20,122 nt of DNA. Source: JAVVRI01 sp036654795 (GTDB taxonomy: Bacteria; Bacteroidota; Bacteroidia; Bacteroidales; Tannerellaceae). The stretch spans positions 1-20,122 of the forward strand of contig JAVVRI010000034.1 in assembly GCA_036654795.1 (NCBI GenBank), read 5' to 3'. The position numbers were made by a program, and so were the translations under genes. Position 1 is the stretch's first letter. Each line of letters starts with the position of its first letter. The notes under the pieces are model-generated. The model was not told where the DNA came from. It worked only from the letters and a program-made list of their open reading frames with translations, and ran no database searches. This document shows positions 7,154 through 15,100 of this stretch, piece by piece.

Positions 7154-8458
7154 CTATTTAGCGTTCAATGAATAGACAATCTCCCGATGCGATGCTTGCC
7201 AGGCTGGCACCAATGCCGACAATAGGTTTAGCAAGAAACAAACCCCCAGCGCAATGCCAAATACCGTGTAATTGATCAACATGGAAGGTGTAAGCATCAT
7301 CTCCTCGTCTTGTAGTGTTTGTACAAAGCCGCCTCCCACTATGTCCATAATCCAGTTGCGACACAGAAAGACCAGTAGGTAAGAGAATAGTAACCCCACT
7401 ACTCCGCCCAGCAAGGTGTATAGGAAGTTCTCTACAATGATTTGCTTCATCAACGATTGAACAGATGCCCCAAAAGCACGCCTTATCCCCATTTCCGCGA
7501 AGCGTAGATCCATGCGCGAATCGGCCATGCCGGAAAGGCTTATAGCCGGAATTAGTAACATAATCAGAAATATAAACCCCCATTTCAGTAGCTCTTTCCC
7601 AAAATCGGGCGTGCCATTGCTCCATATCCGAAAGATGGTTTGCCATTGTTTATCCGGCTGTCCGTTGACGGAAAACTCCATTTCATCCAATGTTTGGCTA
7701 TAGCGGCTGACGTTTGCCACTGCTTCTGCTTTGACTGCGGAGAGGTCTGACGCCTTTCCAACCAGTAGATAGGCTTTGAAGTCGCCTAGTGTTCCACTTT
7801 TATCCCACTCGGACGTAGGGCTAAATCCCGGACAAGCTGTATAAGGCATCCAGACCTGTTTATAGCTTTGCTCCGTCATTTGGGAAGCATCTTGTACCAC
7901 GCCGCAGACACGATAGGAGCGAAAGTTCAGACTTATATATTTTCCCACCCCCTTTTCCTCGCCAAACAGACGATGGGCGAGTGATTGGCAGAGCACAACA
8001 GTGGGGACTCCGGATTGCATATCGGCCTCCGTAAACGCCTTTCCCTCGATAAAACGAAAGGGAAACACCGTCCAGAAATCTCGATTTACGAATCCTGTTT
8101 CTACGGGGAATTGTTCTTTTCCATTCTCTGGTTGGATGTAATATTCATGATTACTGTCGTTCGTGATAGCGAGGGCTTCTACTCCCTTTAAGTGCCCAAA
8201 GCAGGATTCAATTAGAGGCAAAGCGAGTGAACTGCTACGGGTGCTATGCTGCTTCTTGTCTATAAGTGAACCGCTTTTCACAATTAGCATCCGGTCGCGA
8301 TTTGTCTCCGGATAGATATTTGCCAACTTTAGGTAAAAGACAATGGAAAGCACCATGACTAACGAAATAGAAAGTCCCGTCCCAATAATATAGAGCAGAC
8401 TGAACAACCGTTCTTGCTGAATCAGGTTCCAAGCTTGTTTGATATTTTGTTTATACAT
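7154..8458 (-). CDS. FtsX/MacB-type ABC transporter permease (first of pair)
   Basis: A 434-residue paralogue of the next gene, with the same layout: N-terminal membrane segment (about 19-44), a periplasmic MacB-PCD-like domain, then three C-terminal segments with the FtsX signature RFAEMGIRRAFGASVQSLMKQ between the first two. It starts at ATG 8458, about 25 bases after the transcript start predicted from a sigma-54 promoter at 8493-8508. In Bacteroidetes such permeases often occur in series with an ATP-binding protein, a periplasmic adaptor, TolC, and a sigma-54-type response regulator with its kinase; none of these is in the window, so the partners must be encoded elsewhere or the locus is reduced. 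Substrate unknown. Confidence 0.88.
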   Translation of the reverse strand: MYKQNIKQAWNLIQQERLFSLLYIIGTGLSISLVMVLSIVFYLKLANIYPETNRDRMLIVKSGSLIDKKQHSTRSSSLALPLIESCFGHLKGVEALAITNDSNHEYYIQPENGKEQFPVETGFVNRDFWTVFPFRFIEGKAFTEADMQSGVPTVVLCQSLAHRLFGEEKGVGKYISLNFRSYRVCGVVQDASQMTEQSYKQVWMPYTACPGFSPTSEWDKSGTLGDFKAYLLVGKASDLSAVKAEAVANVSRYSQTLDEMEFSVNGQPDKQWQTIFRIWSNGTPDFGKELLKWGFIFLIMLLIPAISLSGMADSRMDLRFAEMGIRRAFGASVQSLMKQIIVENFLYTLLGGVVGLLFSYLLVFLCRNWIMDIVGGGFVQTLQDEEMMLTPSMLINYTVFGIALGVCFLLNLLSALVPAWQASHREIVYSLNAK

Positions 8459-8492
8459 AATCGTACAGGTTTATTCTTGTTTCCCTTTATAC

Positions 8493-8508
8493 AGCAAAAG
8501 CTGTGCCA
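8493..8508 (-). promoter_or_regulatory. Sigma-54 (-24/-12) promoter of the permease operon
   Basis: On the minus strand the sequence reads TGGCACAGCTTTTGCT, matching the sigma-54 consensus TGGCACG-N4-TTGCW at all but one position, with the invariant GG and GC at the correct spacing. The GC is at 8494-8495, putting the transcript start near 8483 and leaving a leader of about 25 bases before ATG 8458. A long palindrome lies about 85 bases upstream of that start, where an activator would bind. Confidence 0.78.
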
Positions 8509-8551
8509 TATTTATAAACGTCTTGTAATAAGTATTGTAAGTAAAAAGCCG

Positions 8552-8588
8552 GTGTCCGATAATGAACAGTTCGTTCATTATCGGACAC
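8552..8588 (-). promoter_or_regulatory. 37-base perfect palindrome, probable activator (enhancer) site
   Basis: Two 16-base arms, GTGTCCGATAATGAAC and its exact complement, flank 5 bases. The centre lies at about -87 from the predicted sigma-54 start, a normal place for an NtrC-family activator site, and TGTCCG/CGGACA half-sites look like a protein-binding dyad. On the minus strand it is followed within a few bases by TTTTT, so a terminator blocking read-through into the permease operon is the main alternative. Confidence 0.55.
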
Positions 8589-8955
8589 TGCCTTTAACGT
8601 ATTGTTCCTTTTAGAGGGACGTAGGGCGTAGTTAATAATCAAATTGTCAAGATGATAATTTATCTCTCTGAGAATGGTCTATTTCGGGCGAGAGTGGAGC
8701 TTGCTGACTTTTACGGAAGTTTTAAGGGGGTTGCCGTTTGACGAAAGGATTTAATTATTTGCTTTCACCTTACGATTATTCATTGAATACTCTGTTTTGT
8801 ATTTAATAAGATTGCTCTACTTTGGTGTTTGTTGGATAAATGATAGTTTGAAACAGGTGGTCTGTCAGTGCAATCTAGCAACCTAAAACTGCTGTTTAGC
8901 ATGTTTGTTCATCCCTGAATTACCATAAAAGAAGAAAAAGATGCCTTATTTAACA

Positions 8956-9060
8956 GAAAAAGCTCGCATGCTTTTTCAAAATACATCGTTACCTTTTTGA
9001 AAAAACATAACGAGCTTCTTCCAAAAACATCGTTATGTTTCTGAAAAGAGCATGTTAGAC
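8956..9060. repeat. Phased imperfect repeats with inverted copies
   Basis: Units starting with CAT occur at 8984, 9006, 9028 and 9051, spaced 22, 22 and 23 bases. Each has a CGTTA or AACGA core followed by a pyrimidine stretch and an A-run. Units 2 and 3 are partly inverted: 9003-9013 pairs perfectly with 9030-9040 (11 bp, 16-nt loop). Just before, 8956-8963 pairs with 8970-8977 (8 bp, 6-nt loop). Confidence 0.65.
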
Positions 9061-9129
9061 ACCCAAAATGTTAATAAATGCTTCCTTATTTTTGCTAGAA
9101 TCACATTTTCGCTAAAGTGGTGTGTTTTT

Positions 9130-9174
9130 AAAAAGCCTAATAATGGATTAATTTGATTTGTTATTGGGCTTTTT
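9130..9174. terminator. Bidirectional terminator-like hairpin
   Basis: A 14-bp stem with one G-T pair (9130-9143 with 9161-9174) and a 17-nt loop. The stem base is AAAAAGCC/GGCTTTTT, which gives a T-run in both directions. There is no annotated gene ending here on either strand. Confidence 0.5.
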
Positions 9175-9350
9175 AGTGTTATTTTGTCAAATTTGTTTTG
9201 TAAGGGTAACGATTCTGAACGGCTTAATAAGGAACGTCGCGGGCGATTATTTCTTGTTTAAAAGAAGGAATAATGGTTGATTAAGTAAATGATTGAAACT
9301 AAAATAATATAAATATTGCAGAGTATGGGGTGGAAAGCCAAAAATGTTTC

Positions 9351-9358
9351 TACTTTTG
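9351..9358 (+). promoter_or_regulatory. Promoter -7 element of the envelope cluster
   Basis: TACTTTTG fits TAnnTTTG; no good -33 TTTG is seen at the usual distance. Transcription would start near 9365, which rules out the Met at 9330 and supports the lipoprotein start at 9381 or 9390. Confidence 0.5.
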
Positions 9359-9389
9359 TGCCTTTATATGCAACAAACTTATGTTTTTG

Positions 9390-10763
9390 ATGAAAAATAA
9401 AATAGCAATATTTCTAACCGGGTGTATCGTGCTGATGTTATCTTCCTGCTTGGGGACGGCTGACAATCCGAATTATCAGCTTCTAAAGAACTGTCAGATA
9501 ACCTCTTTCTCGTTAAAGAGCGACTCTGTTCCGGGACTGGACAAGGTGAAGTTTACCATTGATCAGGTGAATGGACTTATCTTTAATTTGGATTCTATGC
9601 CATATGGCACCAAAATAAAAAAAGTAGTTTGCACTGTTTCTTTTGCCGGAGGCGTTGTGTCATCCCAAATATTATATGAAGGAAGCAAGGATACGGTTTG
9701 GTGGAACGCCACCGATTCGTTGGACTTTGCAAAACCTGTAACCTTCAAGAACTATGCATACGATGGCTTGACGACAAAAAGCTATTTGGCACAGGTCAAT
9801 ATTCATCAGGTGGTGCCGGACTCTATGGTGTGGAGCCGCTATGCCGACCCAATGATCGGACAGACTGTGCAGGAGCAGAAAGTAATTGTCTATACTTCTT
9901 CTGATAAGACAGAATCTTATTATATGTATGCAAAGCCGGTGGATGCAAAGAAGGGTTATCAGCTCTACACTGCTTCTATGGCGAATCCGAAAAGCTGGAA
10001 GGAACAGCCCGTTAGTGGGTTGCCTATTAGTGGCGTGGTGCTTTCGCAGATTGCCGAACATGAAGGCATGCTTTATGTGCCAACAGCACAAGGTGCTCTT
10101 TATTCTTCTTCTGACGGACAGGCATGGGCGCTGGTCGAAAAGACGCCGTTTGTAAAATCCATTTTGGGTGCGATCAAATCGGGGGTGAATCAACCTTCAG
10201 TCTTGGCAACCATTGTACGGAATGGGGACGCACTTAGTTTTGCGGCGATGAATAGTGCCAGAGAGTGGACAACAGGTGTGGCTGTGCCGGCCAACTTCCC
10301 GATAAGTGGGTTTGGCAATGTGATGTATAACTCCATGTATCACGAACTGCTGATGGTTGTGGCTGGAAAAGACAATAGCAACCGTCTGACGAATGCCGCT
10401 TGGGGAACGATGACAGCAACCGACTGGGTACTCCTAACGGATACGGAGTCTTCTTACTTTGAAAAACGTGACGGCGTAATGCTGACTAAATATGATAATA
10501 AGTTGTTTTTGGTGGGAGGTATCAACGAAGCCGGCAAGGCCTCGAAAGATATTATTCTTTCGACAGACAATGGCGTGACTTGGTCGAAGGTAGACACGAT
10601 GATTGCTCTTCCAAAGGAATATAAGGCTCGTGCCTATGGTTCGATGTTGGTGGATAAAGATAATTACCTGCTTATTTTCGGCGGTAAGGAAAGTAATAGT
10701 GCGAACTCTCTGGATGAACTTTGGCGGGGACGCATCAACCGGTTAGGCTTTAAGAAACAGTAA
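9390..10763 (+). CDS. DUF6242-like lipoprotein with probable beta-propeller
   Basis: From ATG 9390 the protein is 457 residues, beginning with a lipoprotein signal MKNKIAIFLTGCIVLMLSSC (acylated Cys at 20). An upstream in-frame Met at 9330 lies before the predicted promoter and would spoil the signal; Met at 9381 is possible. The first third (about 25-150) is Ser/Thr-rich and beta-sheet like, the rest has repeated blade-like segments such as GALYSSSDGQAWALVEKT and DIILSTDNGVTWSKVDT with Asp-box character (S-x-D-x-G-x-x-W), plus KDNYLLIFGGK, kelch-like. I believe this matches the Bacteroidales DUF6242 group. No function is known; being the first gene of an envelope cluster suggests a structural or assembly role at the outer membrane, but that is inference. 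Confidence 0.8.
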   Translation: MKNKIAIFLTGCIVLMLSSCLGTADNPNYQLLKNCQITSFSLKSDSVPGLDKVKFTIDQVNGLIFNLDSMPYGTKIKKVVCTVSFAGGVVSSQILYEGSKDTVWWNATDSLDFAKPVTFKNYAYDGLTTKSYLAQVNIHQVVPDSMVWSRYADPMIGQTVQEQKVIVYTSSDKTESYYMYAKPVDAKKGYQLYTASMANPKSWKEQPVSGLPISGVVLSQIAEHEGMLYVPTAQGALYSSSDGQAWALVEKTPFVKSILGAIKSGVNQPSVLATIVRNGDALSFAAMNSAREWTTGVAVPANFPISGFGNVMYNSMYHELLMVVAGKDNSNRLTNAAWGTMTATDWVLLTDTESSYFEKRDGVMLTKYDNKLFLVGGINEAGKASKDIILSTDNGVTWSKVDTMIALPKEYKARAYGSMLVDKDNYLLIFGGKESNSANSLDELWRGRINRLGFKKQ

Positions 10764-10839
10764 AGTTATCAGGCCGTGTATAATTTTATACGTCCTTTTG
10801 CGTTAAAGAAAGAGGTGTAGAAATATAACAGTAAAAGGT

Positions 10840-11556
10840 ATGACTTCAACTCTCTTTCAACGAATACTTGTAATTGTCCTGCTGATCGGTTCAACGGCTG
10901 TGCTTCGGGCACAGGAATATAAATATGAAATAGGCGGAATGGCTGGTGGAGCCTTTTATATGGGCGATATGAATAAAAATACGCTTTTAAAAGGCCTTAA
11001 TCCGGCGTTGGGCGCTGTGTTTCGGTATAATGCTAACTTCAGATGGGCGTTTAAAGGCGACCTGATGTGGGGGCAAGTATCCGGCAGTACGGAAGGTTTG
11101 GACAATGTGTTTCCGAATCAGGTGCAAGCCTCGTTTAGCCGGAGTTTGATAGAATTAGGCGGGCAGATGGAATTTAACTTCTTTCCGTATAGTGATAAGT
11201 TTGCTTATGCAAACTCAAAACGTTTTACTCCTTATGTGTTGCTTGGCCTCGGGGTCACGGTAGCACCCGGAAGCGGACAGACTTTTGCCAGTCTGAATGT
11301 GCCTTTAGGGGTTGGCGTGAAGTATAAATTGAAGAACAGGATTAATCTGGGATGCGAGTTCTCCTTTCGCAAGCTGTTTGGTGACGGCTTAGACGTAACG
11401 AACGGTGACAACAGCTTACTGGACAATCCGTATGGGGCAAACGGCAGTGCGTTAAAGAATAACGATTGGTATTCTTTCCTTCTGCTATCTGTTACTTGGG
11501 ACTTTGGCCCCCGTAACAGAGCCTGTAATAATGCGAATAGTAATAGTAGTTATTAA
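10840..11556 (+). CDS. Outer-membrane beta-barrel protein (DUF6089-like)
   Basis: A 238-residue protein with a cleavable signal (MTSTLFQRILVIVLLIGSTA... cut after Ala24, before Gln25 as is common in Bacteroidetes). The mature part starts EYKYEIGGMAGGAFYMGDMN and shows alternating amphipathic strands, many aromatic residues, and a final strand ending in LLSVTWDFGPR, as in small outer-membrane barrels. It lies 76 bases after the DUF6242-like gene and only 14 bases before uppS. In related genomes this gene is, as far as I recall, a constant neighbour of uppS and bamA and is labelled DUF6089. The role is unknown; co-transcription with bamA suggests a part in outer-membrane assembly or as a structural component. 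Confidence 0.8.
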   Translation: MTSTLFQRILVIVLLIGSTAVLRAQEYKYEIGGMAGGAFYMGDMNKNTLLKGLNPALGAVFRYNANFRWAFKGDLMWGQVSGSTEGLDNVFPNQVQASFSRSLIELGGQMEFNFFPYSDKFAYANSKRFTPYVLLGLGVTVAPGSGQTFASLNVPLGVGVKYKLKNRINLGCEFSFRKLFGDGLDVTNGDNSLLDNPYGANGSALKNNDWYSFLLLSVTWDFGPRNRACNNANSNSSY

Positions 11557-11570
11557 GATAGTAAAAAAGC

Positions 11571-12314
11571 ATGTCGTTGACAGAGAAAATAGACAGGAAT
11601 CGCTTGCCACAGCATGTGGCTATTATCATGGATGGAAACGGGCGCTGGGCCAAAGCGAAGGGAAAAGACCGGAGCTATGGGCATCAGGAAGGAGTCGTTT
11701 CTGTGCGTAAGGTAGTGGAGGCGGCTACTGCTATCGGTCTGAAGTATCTGACGATGTACACCTTCTCTACGGAGAACTGGAATCGTCCGGAATCGGAAGT
11801 GCAGGCCTTGATGAGCCTGTTGGTGTCGGCCATTCATCGGGAGACACCGGATTTAATGAGAAACAACGTTCGCCTGATGGCGATCGGAAACTTGATTCGC
11901 TTGCCCGAAGAGGCACGCGCAACATTGACAGAATGTATCGAAAGAACATCAGCCAATACCGGCACAACGCTGGTACTGGCTCTTAGTTATTCTGCCCGGT
12001 GGGAAATAGTGGAAGCTGCCAAACAGCTGGCTATGGATGTGCTGGAAAAGAAAATGATTCCTAACGATATAACCGAGGCTATGTTCTCGGACCACATGAC
12101 CACTAACGGCATCCCCGACCCTGATCTGCTGATTCGGACTGGTGGTGAGAAGCGTGTCAGTAACTTTTTGCTCTGGCAACTTTCGTATGCAGAGTTTTAT
12201 TTTACCGATATGTTCTGGCCGGATTTCAGAGAAGAAGAGTTGTATGAAGCTATATTGTTTTATCAACAGCGCGAGCGTCGGTTTGGTAAAACAAGTGAGC
12301 AATTAATCTTATAA
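11571..12314 (+). CDS. uppS: Undecaprenyl diphosphate synthase (cis-prenyltransferase)
   Basis: This 247-residue cytosolic enzyme condenses isopentenyl diphosphate units onto farnesyl diphosphate, making the C55 lipid carrier for peptidoglycan and surface polysaccharides. Signature motifs are complete: HVAIIMDGNGRWAK with catalytic Asp21 and Arg25, YGHQEG, the YTFSTENWNRP segment (about 63-72), SYSARWEI, and DLLIRTGGEKRVSNFLLWQ (about 185-203) followed by YFTDMFWPDF. Length is normal. It starts 14 bases after the barrel protein gene and ends 14 bases before bamA, so it is within the same transcript. Product identity is secure; the alternative name is isoprenyl transferase (ispU). Confidence 0.97.
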   Translation: MSLTEKIDRNRLPQHVAIIMDGNGRWAKAKGKDRSYGHQEGVVSVRKVVEAATAIGLKYLTMYTFSTENWNRPESEVQALMSLLVSAIHRETPDLMRNNVRLMAIGNLIRLPEEARATLTECIERTSANTGTTLVLALSYSARWEIVEAAKQLAMDVLEKKMIPNDITEAMFSDHMTTNGIPDPDLLIRTGGEKRVSNFLLWQLSYAEFYFTDMFWPDFREEELYEAILFYQQRERRFGKTSEQLIL

Positions 12315-12328
12315 ACAATAGCTGTTAT

Positions 12329-15019
12329 ATGTACAAAAAAATAGTGCTGTTTTTTACGTTCCTCGGTTTTGCCTTTGGCGCATTTGCTCAGGAAGTTGAC
12401 ACTACCCAGGTTGAGAAAGCGCCGGCTGAACTGCCGGTCATTTCATATTCATTATCGCCCAAGCGGTATAAAATTGAAGACATCAAGGTAACGGGTATTA
12501 AGAATTATGATGACTTTGTGTTGATTGGCTTCTCCGGATTGTCGGTTGGTGATGTCGTTTCCATTCCTGGAGATGAAATTACGGCAGCTGTAAAGCGATT
12601 CTGGAAGCATGGATTGTTTTCGGATGTGAAGATATTGGCAACCAAGATGGAAGGTGACAAGGTGTGGCTGGAAGTGCAACTAAAACAGCGTCCGCGCATC
12701 TCGCAAGTAAATTACAATGGTATCAAAAAGGGCGAACGTGAGGATTTGGAACTGAAGCTGGGCTTAAAGAAAGGCTTTCAGATCACCCCGAACCTGATGG
12801 ATCGTGCCAAAACAGTGATACAAAAATTCTTCGATGGCAAGGGCTTTAAGAACGTGGCTGTGGACATCGTGCAAAAGGATGATGTGGCTCACGAAGGCGA
12901 AGTGATTGTAGATATCAACATTGACAAGAACGAAAAGACCAAGATCCGCCAGATCCATTTCGATGGTAACAGTGCTTTGTCTACCTTCGAGCTGAAGAAG
13001 GCAATGAAGAAGACAAACGAAAAGTTCTCGCTCGAACGCGACTTCAAGACCAGCATCATCGAGATGTTCAGTACAAAGAAGTTCACAACTGAAGAGTACG
13101 AGAAGGATAAAAAGAATCTTATTGCAAAATACAATGAGCATGGTTATCGCGACGCGGTGTTACTTTCCGACAGTATTACAAACGTTGACAACAAGAAAGT
13201 AGACATCTTTCTCAAACTGGAAGAGGGACACAAATATTATCTGAAAGACATCCGCTTTGTCGGCAATAAAGAGTTCTCTACTGACCATTTGGAAGCTGTG
13301 CTTGGTATGAAGGCCGGCGAGGTGTATAACCAGAAGAAACTGAACGAACGTCTGACATCAGACGAAGACGCTGTGTCGAATGTTTATTTCAATAACGGTT
13401 ACCTATTCTTTGGTGCCGACCCGATTGAAGTGGATGTCGATAACGACTCTATTTCCCTTGAAATTCGTATTCAGGAAGGGCCGCAGGCAACGATCAACCG
13501 TATCATCATTAATGGTAATGACCGTTTGTATGAAGACATCGTGCGCCGCGAGCTACGTACCAAGCCCGGTATGTTGTTTAGTCGTGAGGACTTGATGCGT
13601 TCCGTACGTGAATTGGCTCAGATGGGACACTTTGACCCGGAAAACCTGACGCCTAACCCTGTGCCGGATGCTGAAAATGGTACGGTGGATATCCAGTATA
13701 ACCTGGTTTCCAAAGCAAACGACCAGATTGAGTTCTCGGCCGGTTGGGGACAAACAGGTGTGATCGGTAAACTTAGTTTGAAGTTTACTAACTTTTCTAT
13801 GAAGAATTTCTTGAATCCGAAAACGTATAAAGGCATTATCCCGCAAGGGGAAGGTCAAACGCTCACCTTGAGCGGACAGACCAATGGTCGCTACTATCAA
13901 GCATACAGTGTGTCCTTTATGGATCCTTGGTTTGGTGGCAAACGTCCGAACACCTTGTCGGTAAGTGCTTACTTCTCCAAACAAACGGATGTAAGCAATA
14001 ATTACTTGAGTAATTCAGGTTATGGCTATGGTATGAACCCCTACGGCTATGGTGGTTATGGCAATGGTTATGGTAGTTACGGTAGTTACGGTGGCTACGG
14101 TGGCTATGGTAATAACTATGGCAATAGTTACGAGTTGGCTTACGACCCGAATAAGTCCATCATGATGCTTGGCCTTTCTGCCGGTTACGGTAAGCGTTTG
14201 AGCTGGCCGGACGACTACTTCCAGTTTATGGCTACGCTGAACTATCAGATGTATATCATGAAGGACTGGGCTTATTTCTTGGTGCAGAACGGTACGAGCC
14301 ACAACATCAACTTGGAGTTGATGCTGCAACGTAACTCTATTGATAACCCGTTATACACCCGTAAAGGATCGCAGTTCTCACTTTCTGTTGCTGCCACTCC
14401 TCCCTATTCTGCTTGGGATGGTAAGGATTATGGAAGTATGAGCGATCAGGACCCGAATAAGTTCCGCTTTATTGAGTATCATAAATGGAAATTTAAAGCA
14501 AAAATATTCTCTCCGCTTGCTCCGCTGACAGTGAAGCGTACGCCGGTATTGATGACACGTGTGGAATACGGATTCCTCGGTTCTTATGACAAGGGAAAAC
14601 GTTCACCGTTCGAAACATTCTATATGGGTGGTGACGGTATGAGCGGTTACTCTAGTACGTATGCTACGGAAACAATCGGTCTGCGTGGATACGAAAATGG
14701 TAGTATTGCCGGTAACGGTGGATATGATTCGTATGGCTATGCTTACTCTCGTCTGGCGATGGAGCTTCGTTATCCGTTCTTGCTGGAGCCCTCGTCTACC
14801 ATCTATGGATTGCTATTTGTTGAGGCTGGTAATGCTTGGAAGGACTTGAAGTCATTCAATCCGTTCGACTTGAAGCGTTCGGCTGGTGTGGGTGTACGTA
14901 TATTCTTGCCAATGATCGGATTGATGGGGCTTGACTGGGCGTATGGTTTCGACAAACCGGATGGCTCTTCAAAGCGTGGTGGTAGCAATATACACTTTAT
15001 TATTGGTCAGGAATTCTAA
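12329..15019 (+). CDS. bamA: BamA, outer-membrane protein assembly factor
   Basis: An 896-residue Omp85 protein, the core of the complex that folds beta-barrel proteins into the outer membrane. A signal peptide ends at FAFGAFA (Ala20). Five POTRA-like repeats follow, each opening with a strand such as YKIEDIKVTGIKN (about 47), RISQVNYNGIKKG (123), KIRQIHFDGNSAL (205), YYLKDIRFVGNKEF (303) and ATINRIIINGNDRL (387). The barrel covers about 466-896 with the conserved LRGY motif at 785-788 and a C-terminal strand ending IHFIIGQEF with terminal Phe. An unusual 38-residue Gly/Tyr-rich insertion (16 Gly, 12 Tyr) lies at 564-601, inside the barrel. It starts 14 bases after uppS and is followed by two ompH genes, the usual chaperone partners. 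Confidence 0.97.
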   Translation: MYKKIVLFFTFLGFAFGAFAQEVDTTQVEKAPAELPVISYSLSPKRYKIEDIKVTGIKNYDDFVLIGFSGLSVGDVVSIPGDEITAAVKRFWKHGLFSDVKILATKMEGDKVWLEVQLKQRPRISQVNYNGIKKGEREDLELKLGLKKGFQITPNLMDRAKTVIQKFFDGKGFKNVAVDIVQKDDVAHEGEVIVDINIDKNEKTKIRQIHFDGNSALSTFELKKAMKKTNEKFSLERDFKTSIIEMFSTKKFTTEEYEKDKKNLIAKYNEHGYRDAVLLSDSITNVDNKKVDIFLKLEEGHKYYLKDIRFVGNKEFSTDHLEAVLGMKAGEVYNQKKLNERLTSDEDAVSNVYFNNGYLFFGADPIEVDVDNDSISLEIRIQEGPQATINRIIINGNDRLYEDIVRRELRTKPGMLFSREDLMRSVRELAQMGHFDPENLTPNPVPDAENGTVDIQYNLVSKANDQIEFSAGWGQTGVIGKLSLKFTNFSMKNFLNPKTYKGIIPQGEGQTLTLSGQTNGRYYQAYSVSFMDPWFGGKRPNTLSVSAYFSKQTDVSNNYLSNSGYGYGMNPYGYGGYGNGYGSYGSYGGYGGYGNNYGNSYELAYDPNKSIMMLGLSAGYGKRLSWPDDYFQFMATLNYQMYIMKDWAYFLVQNGTSHNINLELMLQRNSIDNPLYTRKGSQFSLSVAATPPYSAWDGKDYGSMSDQDPNKFRFIEYHKWKFKAKIFSPLAPLTVKRTPVLMTRVEYGFLGSYDKGKRSPFETFYMGGDGMSGYSSTYATETIGLRGYENGSIAGNGGYDSYGYAYSRLAMELRYPFLLEPSSTIYGLLFVEAGNAWKDLKSFNPFDLKRSAGVGVRIFLPMIGLMGLDWAYGFDKPDGSSKRGGSNIHFIIGQEF

Positions 15020-15057
15020 ATTAACGTAATTTAGACGCGTAGTTATAAACCCTCTGC

Positions 15058-15065
15058 TATATTTG
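15058..15065 (+). promoter_or_regulatory. Possible promoter -7 element before the first ompH
   Basis: TATATTTG fits TAnnTTTG exactly and lies 35 bases before ATG 15101 in the 81-base bamA-ompH gap. No clear -33 TTTG at the right distance, so the chaperone genes may have only a secondary promoter here. Confidence 0.4.
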
Positions 15066-15100
15066 CAGTCAGAATGTTGAACTATTAAAAGAATGAGAGT

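Larger units (their letters stand above)
8589..9329. other. Gene-free AT-rich region
   Basis: About 740 bases without any credible coding frame on either strand. It contains a short A/T hairpin (8956-8977), a set of 22-base phased repeats (8984-9060), and a bidirectional terminator-like hairpin (9130-9174). No tRNA, CRISPR or insertion-sequence remnant was recognised. It separates the leftward permease operon from the rightward envelope cluster. Confidence 0.6.

Noticed and set aside
8956..9060. CRISPR array
   Set aside because: The units are short, imperfect, alternate in orientation and have no distinct spacers; no cas genes are present.
9330..9389. Earlier in-frame Met for the DUF6242-like lipoprotein
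   Set aside because: It precedes the -7 promoter element and would add 20 residues ahead of a well-formed lipoprotein signal.
14015..14329. Leftward frame opposite bamA rich in Thr, Ile and Val
   Set aside because: It is the antisense reading of the Gly/Tyr repeat and adjacent barrel codons, with no signal or neighbour to support it.
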